A stretch of 64,000 bases of DNA, taken from CAYNJG01 sp964397295 (GTDB lineage Bacteria; Planctomycetota; Planctomycetia; Pirellulales; Pirellulaceae). The position numbers and the translations under genes were made by a program. Positions within the stretch are counted from its first letter, which is position 1. Every line of letters starts with the position of its first letter. The notes below the pieces were generated by a model. It had not been told where the DNA came from, ran no database searches, and saw nothing but the letters and a program-made list of their open reading frames with translations. The DNA is taken from NCBI GenBank assembly GCA_964397295.1, contig CAYNJG010000005.1, forward strand, positions 1 to 64,000, read 5' to 3'. Of the stretch, positions 58,952-64,000 are shown piece after piece.

Positions 58952-60463
58952 ATGAGCGACATTCTTCTTTGCACGCTGAACGCCCGGTATTGGCATAGCT
59001 CGTTCGGGCTTCGCTATTTGCTTGCCAATATGGGCGAGCTTCGTTCATCAACCAAGATGCTCGAGTTCGGCATCAAGGACAACACGATTGATCTGCTCGG
59101 CACGCTCCTTGAGCAAGCTCCGAAGATCGTGGGCATTGGCGTCTACATTTGGAATATCGAACCGGTAACGAAATTGGTCGCCGAACTGAAGCGTGTGGCG
59201 CCCAATGTTTGCGTAGTAGTTGGTGGACCAGAAGTTAGCTACGAAAACAAGGATTTGCCGCTCACGCAGTCCGCGGATTTTGTCATCAGTGGCGAGGCGG
59301 ATTTGGAATTCCCTAAGTTGTGCAAGACGATCCTGGGTGGCACACGGCCAACGGAAAAGTTCGTCGCTGCACCGGTGCCGCAATTCGACCACATCCAGCT
59401 TCCCTATGATCTTTATACCGACGAAGACATTGCCAATCGCGTGATCTATGTCGAGGTCTCCCGAGGGTGCCCATTCACGTGCGAGTTTTGCTTGTCCGCA
59501 CTCGAGATTCCCGTGCGCCTAGCCGGTGTGGGGGAGTTTCTTGCGGCGATGCAAACGCTTTTTGATCGTGGCGCACGGCAGTTTAAGTTTGTCGATCGAA
59601 CATTTAATTTAAACATCCGCGTTAGCAAGGCGATCTTGCAGTTCTTTCTGGATCGTTATGAGCCAGGACTGTTTTTGCACTTCGAGTTGATACCGGATCG
59701 ATTGCCGGAAGACTTAAAGCAGCTCATCGAAAAATTTCCCGCTGGATCACTGCAGTTCGAAATCGGAGTTCAAACTTTCAACGACGATGTAGGAGATCGA
59801 ATTAGCCGTCAGCAAGACAACGCGAAACTCGAAGAGAATTTTCGATTTCTGCGCAGCAAGACGGGAGTTCACATTCACGCGGATCTGATTGTCGGCTTGC
59901 CCGGTGAAACGATGGAGAGTTTTGGGCGTGGCTTTGATCGACTCGTCGCGCTCCAACCTCAAGAAATTCAAGTTGGCATCCTTAAGCGATTGCGGGGGAC
60001 GCCAATCACCCGGCACGACGAAGAGTTTCGAATGGTCTACAGTCCGCATCCGCCTTACGAAATTCTGTCGACCAGTGTTTTGGATTTCGCAAGCGTACAG
60101 CGAATGCGTCGATTTGCCCGATATTGGGATTTAGTTGCGAACAGCGGAAACTTTAGCGAAAGCTGTCGTTTGCTTTGGCAGGACGGTTCGCCATTTCATG
60201 AGTTCATGCAATTCTCCGATTGGCTGTTCGAACAAGAACAGAAGCTTCACGGCATATCCTTGGTCCGACTTAGCGAACGTCTATTCGAGTACCTTTCGCG
60301 CAAGCACGACGAGCAACAAGTCGCAAACTCGGTCTGGCAAGATTACGTTCGAGGTGGACGATACGACAAGCCACACTTCTTGCGTCGGTTCGATCTGCCA
60401 GAACCACCGCGACGTGGGGCGGAAAAAGTAAGCCCACCAAGGCAAGCTCGTCACACTGCGTAG
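58952..60463 (+). CDS. B12-binding-domain radical SAM protein (DUF4080 type)
   Basis: A 503-residue protein. N-terminal part (about 1-120) resembles the cobalamin-binding fold: LCTLNARYWHSSFGLRYLLANM, IVGIGVYIWNIEPVT, VVVGGPEVSYEN, with ISGEAD. The radical SAM site is Cys173, Cys177 and Cys180 (RGCPFTCEFC), which holds a [4Fe-4S] cluster that cleaves S-adenosylmethionine. VDRTFNLN, FEIGVQTFNDDV and HADLIVGLPGET are family strands. The C-terminal part matches DUF4080. The reaction and substrate are unknown; relatives include methyltransferases and modifiers of RNA or secondary metabolites. Ends at the hairpin at 60464. Confidence 0.92.
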   Translation: MSDILLCTLNARYWHSSFGLRYLLANMGELRSSTKMLEFGIKDNTIDLLGTLLEQAPKIVGIGVYIWNIEPVTKLVAELKRVAPNVCVVVGGPEVSYENKDLPLTQSADFVISGEADLEFPKLCKTILGGTRPTEKFVAAPVPQFDHIQLPYDLYTDEDIANRVIYVEVSRGCPFTCEFCLSALEIPVRLAGVGEFLAAMQTLFDRGARQFKFVDRTFNLNIRVSKAILQFFLDRYEPGLFLHFELIPDRLPEDLKQLIEKFPAGSLQFEIGVQTFNDDVGDRISRQQDNAKLEENFRFLRSKTGVHIHADLIVGLPGETMESFGRGFDRLVALQPQEIQVGILKRLRGTPITRHDEEFRMVYSPHPPYEILSTSVLDFASVQRMRRFARYWDLVANSGNFSESCRLLWQDGSPFHEFMQFSDWLFEQEQKLHGISLVRLSERLFEYLSRKHDEQQVANSVWQDYVRGGRYDKPHFLRRFDLPEPPRRGAEKVSPPRQARHTA

Positions 60464-60487
60464 CGGGTTCGATATCTGACGAACCCG
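60464..60487. terminator. Hairpin between convergent genes, probably bidirectional terminator
   Basis: CGGGTTCG at 60464-60471 and CGAACCCG at 60480-60487 pair perfectly around ATATCTGA. The stem begins right after the TAG of the radical SAM gene and lies 37 bases from the lgt stop. No long T-run exists, so a rho-independent role is only likely, not sure. Confidence 0.5.
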
Positions 60488-60523
60488 AATAAAACTGTTC
60501 GGCACGGTCGTATAAGGGCAAGT

Positions 60524-61834
60524 TTATTGTGGCGTTGGCCAAAACGTACCGCGTGGTTGTCGCCAAAGGTAGACCGCTAAAACTGCGACGCCGATCAACA
60601 TGCACATGCTCACGTTCTGTGAGATTGTCATGCCCGTGACGCCGAAGCTGCCTTCGTCTGTGCGGATGATCTCCAGCATGAATCGTGTAATGGCATAAGC
60701 GAAAATCAGTAGGCAAAAGACTTCGCCATCTCGACGCCGATGCGGAAAGACGCCGTAGACCAAGACGGCCATCATCAGAGCGTTGATTGAACTGTAGAGT
60801 TGCGTTGGATGAACTGGAAGCGATTTATCGGGTAACGCACCGACGGAGAATTCGTATGGTTGTTTCGAAGTCAGTAGTTTGACGGTCCCGTTAGTTCGGC
60901 CGAGCGCTATTCGGGCTGCTTCCAGAGTTGCCGTTGGTGTGTCGCCGATTTGCTGGACGATTTCGCCCGCGGTTAGCCCAACATTAGCGGCAGCCTGTTC
61001 CGCCGCGACTTCAGCGACTACAGCTTTTCCCTGCTTGTCTTCGGCCAATCGGAATCCGTAGAACTGTCCGTTGCTTTGTTGATGGTAATAAGCTGGACTG
61101 TTCTGAGGGAATTCAATCGCCCAATCGTGATCGCAGACTCCACCAAAGCAGCAACCGTTCATCAAGCAACCAAGTCGTCCAATTGCGAGTCCCAGTGCTA
61201 AGCTCGGTGCGATCAGATCAGCGATTGGTAGCATTGGTAATTTGTTGCGAGCCAGGAACAAAGTCCCTGCAACCAACGCACCAATCAGCGAGCCATAGAC
61301 CACGAGCCCGCCTTCGACGAAGTTCACCATGTTACCGACGGTCGCTCGGAGTGAATTCGGATCGCGTATCTCATCCCAATATTGAATGATGTAGAACAGC
61401 CGAGCACCCAAGATGCCGCCGACGAACATATAGAACGCGAGGTTGTAGATCGCGTCCGGCGATAGGCCTACTTGAATCGCGCGGTACCGAGCGAGCCCTA
61501 ACCCGCTGATCGTAGCAATCAGCAGAAAGATCCCGTAGCCACGTAGGGGAAGGCCCTGCAGTGGTTGATCACCTGGGTCGTATTGCCAGAGCATAAAATC
61601 TTGCTCGATGCCGGAAATGTTGACTTCTACAGCAGGCAAGACAAAGGCCACGATTCCTGCAACCGAAGCAAAAAACGGTAGAAGGCCTTTGACGTCGGAA
61701 GTCCAACCAAGTTTCTTCGATTGGTACGCGACCGTGATGATGCCACCAATGATTACGAGCATCAGCACCCAGCCGAACCCGAACACGGGCAGGCCGGCCA
61801 CTTCGTGTGGAATGAAAAACAGCGTTTGACGCAT
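60524..61834 (-). CDS. lgt: Prolipoprotein diacylglyceryl transferase with PDZ-like insert
   Basis: A 436-residue inner-membrane enzyme that transfers diacylglycerol to the lipobox Cys of lipoproteins. Lgt features are PLRGYGIF (about 96-103), GGILGARLFYIIQYW (139-153), the signature GRLGCLMNGCCFGG (219-232) and the conserved end HPTQLYSS (342-349). Typical Lgt is 260-300 residues; this one has an extra N-terminal membrane part and, between residues about 258 and 336, a soluble insert that reads like a PDZ domain (GFRLAEDKQGKAVVAEVAA, GLTAGEIVQQIGD). The insert sits between the catalytic signature and the last helices, on one side of the membrane. It starts five bases after the panC stop, so it is likely in one operon with panC and folK. 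Confidence 0.93.
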   Translation of the reverse strand: MRQTLFFIPHEVAGLPVFGFGWVLMLVIIGGIITVAYQSKKLGWTSDVKGLLPFFASVAGIVAFVLPAVEVNISGIEQDFMLWQYDPGDQPLQGLPLRGYGIFLLIATISGLGLARYRAIQVGLSPDAIYNLAFYMFVGGILGARLFYIIQYWDEIRDPNSLRATVGNMVNFVEGGLVVYGSLIGALVAGTLFLARNKLPMLPIADLIAPSLALGLAIGRLGCLMNGCCFGGVCDHDWAIEFPQNSPAYYHQQSNGQFYGFRLAEDKQGKAVVAEVAAEQAAANVGLTAGEIVQQIGDTPTATLEAARIALGRTNGTVKLLTSKQPYEFSVGALPDKSLPVHPTQLYSSINALMMAVLVYGVFPHRRRDGEVFCLLIFAYAITRFMLEIIRTDEGSFGVTGMTISQNVSMCMLIGVAVLAVYLWRQPRGTFWPTPQ

Positions 61835-61839
61835 GTTGT

Positions 61840-62688
61840 TTAGCCTAGTCGTACATTGTCGATCAGCCGGGTACCACCGACGAAGGCTGCAATTAACGCC
61901 ATGGCGCCCGGAACGATTCGTTCCAAAGGCTGCAGCGTTACTGGATCGACAATCGCTACGTACTCGATTTTGTCGACCGGCGCCGCATTCAGTAAGCGAA
62001 TCATCTCCGCCCTGATTTCGTCTGGTTTCGTTTTTTCTTCCCGCGACATTTCTACTGCCAGCTTCAACGCGTTGGGAAGACTGAGCGATCGCTCGCGTTG
62101 GTCTGCGGAAAGGTACGCATTCCGCGAGCTAAGAGCAAGGCCGTCCGGCTCGCGAATTGTTGCGCAGACTTGAATGGATACGGGTAAATCGAGATCGCGG
62201 CACATGTCTTGGATCACGCGCGTTTGCTGATAGTCTTTTTGTCCGAAAAAGGCGACGTCTGCTGGCACTATCTGCAGCAGCTTTAATACGACCGTCGTGA
62301 CGCCGCGAAAATGGCCCGGGCGCAACTCACCTTCCAGCACTTCCGCTACTTCCGGCGGTTGTACGAACGTCGAGTGTGCCGGATGATAGATCTCGCCAGG
62401 GTTTGGTGCGAAGACCATATCGACACCTAGGCCGTCCAATTGTGAAAGGTCCTTGTCGAGATCACGTGGGTATTGGTCAAAGTCCTCGCTTGGTCCAAAT
62501 TGCGTTGGATTCACGAAGATCGTAACGACGGTGAAGTCGCATTCTGAAGCGCAGGCTTTCACCAAACTCAAGTGACCCTGATGAAGAGCACCCATCGTTG
62601 GGACAACGCCAATTTTGCTTCCCCTCCGTTTGGCAGCTCGGACTTGATTCCGCGCTTCGTCAGGGCGAACGCAAAGAGAGATAGGCAC
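61840..62688 (-). CDS. panC: Pantothenate synthetase
   Basis: A 282-residue PanC that joins pantoate and beta-alanine with ATP to give pantothenate, in coenzyme A synthesis. Motifs are VPTMGALHQGHLSLV (HxGH nucleotide site), FVNPTQFGPSEDFDQYPR, FFGQKDYQQTRVI and LALSSRNAYL with the KMSKS-like serine region. Length is normal. The start is GTG at 62688, with GGAG nine bases upstream. It lies 50 bases after folK and five before lgt; folK and panC are often linked because both make cofactors. Confidence 0.97.
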   Translation of the reverse strand: MPISLCVRPDEARNQVRAAKRRGSKIGVVPTMGALHQGHLSLVKACASECDFTVVTIFVNPTQFGPSEDFDQYPRDLDKDLSQLDGLGVDMVFAPNPGEIYHPAHSTFVQPPEVAEVLEGELRPGHFRGVTTVVLKLLQIVPADVAFFGQKDYQQTRVIQDMCRDLDLPVSIQVCATIREPDGLALSSRNAYLSADQRERSLSLPNALKLAVEMSREEKTKPDEIRAEMIRLLNAAPVDKIEYVAIVDPVTLQPLERIVPGAMALIAAFVGGTRLIDNVRLG

Positions 62689-62738
62689 GTTGAGGGGCTC
62701 CGCTTCTTCCCGACAATGAAATTCAAGTCACGAGTTTC

Positions 62739-63635
62739 TTAGGACATTCCTTGCACTGCACCCAACGCATCTTGCCAAGCATCTTCCTCATCAACGGAGA
62801 GGAAAATCGTGGGTACCTGCAATTCGGGAGAAACTCGCTTTAGTCGTGTAGCGAATTCCGTGCTTTCTCGATCATTTACCAGGACAAGTTTCGGATTCCA
62901 TTGTTCTTCCCACGCTAGGTTGCTGCAGTTGGGAAGAAGTGATAATTCACCAATCCAAAAATTGCCGAACCAAGGACCCGTCGGAAACGAGTTCAAAGCT
63001 GCCATCTTCTCTGCGACGTATTGTATAAGTTGCTTCGGTTCTGCACTAGCCAGGCTTAGTTCTTCGTCTAGATTCGGAATCCGTTCGCCATCAACTTCAT
63101 TGTGAAGGCGGTTTAGTAAGCGTTCTGATTTCGCTGGATCCTCGCTGAGAACAACGAAGTATGGTTTCACCACGTCAAGGTGACGAAATAGTTGCTTTAT
63201 CGACCAGCCATTACATGGGTGAAGCATATCCGCCGCGACTTGGCACGCGGGTTCCAGAACGAATCGACGACTCATCATCCTCGGATGTGGCACCTGTAGT
63301 GTTTCCGTTCGAATGATCGTGTCGTCGAAAAGCAGTAGGTCGACGTCCAACGTTCGTGAGGACCATCGGACGACGCGCTGACGTCCTGCGAGTTTTTCCG
63401 TTTCGTGGAGAATGTTTGCGGTCTCTTGTGGCGACAGAGATGATTCGATGACGAGCACGCCGTTTAGGAAGTCGGGTTGGTGTTGCTCACCTTCAACTGG
63501 TCCGATTGCCGGATAGCCAAACCACTCGCTGACAGCCAAAATGCGGAACGTTTTCGCCAAATGTTTGACTGCGTTGTCGAGGATCTCACGGCTATTTCCA
63601 AGATTCGACCCGACGCCAACTAGACACTCTGCCAT
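62739..63635 (-). CDS. folK: HPPK (FolK) with a C-terminal extension
   Basis: A 298-residue protein. Residues 1-160 are a full hydroxymethyldihydropterin pyrophosphokinase: VGVGSNLGN, RVVRWSSRTLDVDLLLFDD and LQVPHPRMMSRRFVLEP, the step before dihydropteroate synthesis in folate production. Usual FolK ends here. The extra 135 residues (from about AADMLHPC) are not part of the family. They begin YFVVLSEDPAKSERLLNRL, in the place where a P-loop would fall in a kinase, but the GxxxxGK motif is gone. This may be a decayed NTPase or nucleoside kinase domain. ATG at 63635; TTG at 63665 rejected. Followed by panC and lgt. Confidence 0.92.
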   Translation of the reverse strand: MAECLVGVGSNLGNSREILDNAVKHLAKTFRILAVSEWFGYPAIGPVEGEQHQPDFLNGVLVIESSLSPQETANILHETEKLAGRQRVVRWSSRTLDVDLLLFDDTIIRTETLQVPHPRMMSRRFVLEPACQVAADMLHPCNGWSIKQLFRHLDVVKPYFVVLSEDPAKSERLLNRLHNEVDGERIPNLDEELSLASAEPKQLIQYVAEKMAALNSFPTGPWFGNFWIGELSLLPNCSNLAWEEQWNPKLVLVNDRESTEFATRLKRVSPELQVPTIFLSVDEEDAWQDALGAVQGMS

Positions 63636-64000
63636 CTTTCGAGTCTCGTAGTGAAGGCCAGGCAAAGCTGGCGATGCGTGGGAAGAAAAGTGACGCTAGA
63701 AGTTTAATCTTAAACTGCAATAGAAATCGAAAAACATGGGTGGGACAATCCAAATCTCCCCCGTAATAGCCTTCGCCATCCGGCCGACATGTGCTCCCTC
63801 GCCGTCGCACCCATGATTCAGTCTTCGAATACTTTTGATGTAAGAAGTTACCGGGTGTCGTTGTGAAATTGGGTTGGTTTATTGGAGACGTTCTGAAGTG
63901 ACGTCGTTTTATGTTTTGGTAACATCCTCTTACTCGCTCGCATTGTCATGCGTTACAGAAACTTGTCAAGTTAGGCACGCAAAAGTTTTTTGTTGCGTGT
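63636..64000. other. Intergenic region at the window end, no gene seen
   Basis: 365 bases upstream of folK. It must hold the folK promoter, but no clear box pair is seen. A 72-codon minus-strand frame (63592-63810) overlaps the folK start and has no domain. A T-run near 63985 is not preceded by a strong stem. Confidence 0.4.

Noticed and set aside
63592..63810. 72-codon minus-strand frame at the window end
   Set aside because: It overlaps the folK start in another frame and shows no motif.

Overview
The window is a chromosome segment of a planctomycete, most likely a Rhodopirellula-like member of the Pirellulales. This rests on gene content: a DUF1559 pseudopilin-like protein with an H-X9-DG motif, a PVC-type cytochrome fused to a ThuA domain, PEP-CTERM and dockerin proteins, a sulfatase, LRR proteins with the RRFSLRTMLVLVT membrane start, and a methanopterin-type formyltransferase (Ftr) in an aerobe-like genome. 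Genes lie on both strands in short operons. I saw no tRNA, rRNA, CRISPR array, transposase or prophage gene.

Layout. 1-5144 (minus): DUF58, a transglutaminase-fold membrane protein, a MoxR ATPase and a truncated His-rich lipoprotein, probably one operon. 5145-9399: a PEP-CTERM protein, a small Cys-rich exported protein and an inverse-autotransporter-like protein with a beta-helix-like passenger, separated by intergenic DNA with inverted repeats. 9898-10884: DUF1559 protein with a clear terminator. 11036-16827 (minus): patatin lipase, then the operon 5-FTCL - ftr - AGE epimerase, and an NhaD/ArsB-type transporter. 17016-25152: secreted trypsin-like/dockerin protein, alpha/beta hydrolase, HTTM membrane protein, LRR/discoidin-like protein and a large metzincin-like zinc protease. 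25433-32708 (plus): HNH-like protein, eight-heme cytochrome with TPRs, LepA, an FAD oxidoreductase and a DUF3500 protein. 32720-34473 (minus): KDG kinase and KDPG aldolase, the lower Entner-Doudoroff/uronate branch. 34593-46000: LRR protein, PVC cytochrome-ThuA, a membrane protein with a threefold internal repeat, a small zinc-ribbon protein, sulfatase, esterase, DUF423 protein and an amidohydrolase. 46154-55704: RCC1-SMI1 fusion, molybdopterin oxidoreductase, NIPSNAP and SRPBCC proteins, small membrane proteins, M3 peptidase and a Cys-rich protein. 55701-63635: UspA, trypsin-like protease, radical SAM protein, then the minus-strand folK-panC-lgt run.

Overall the region is ordinary planctomycete chromosome rather than a defence island or mobile element. 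The most unusual items are architectures and lost motifs: a transglutaminase-fold protein without its catalytic Cys, an amidohydrolase without HxH, Lgt with a PDZ-like insert, FolK with a long C-terminal extension, an RCC1-SMI1 fusion, a beta-barrel/beta-helix inverse autotransporter, and two long imperfect inverted repeats, one of which runs into the 3' end of a gene. I found no convincing new multi-gene system.
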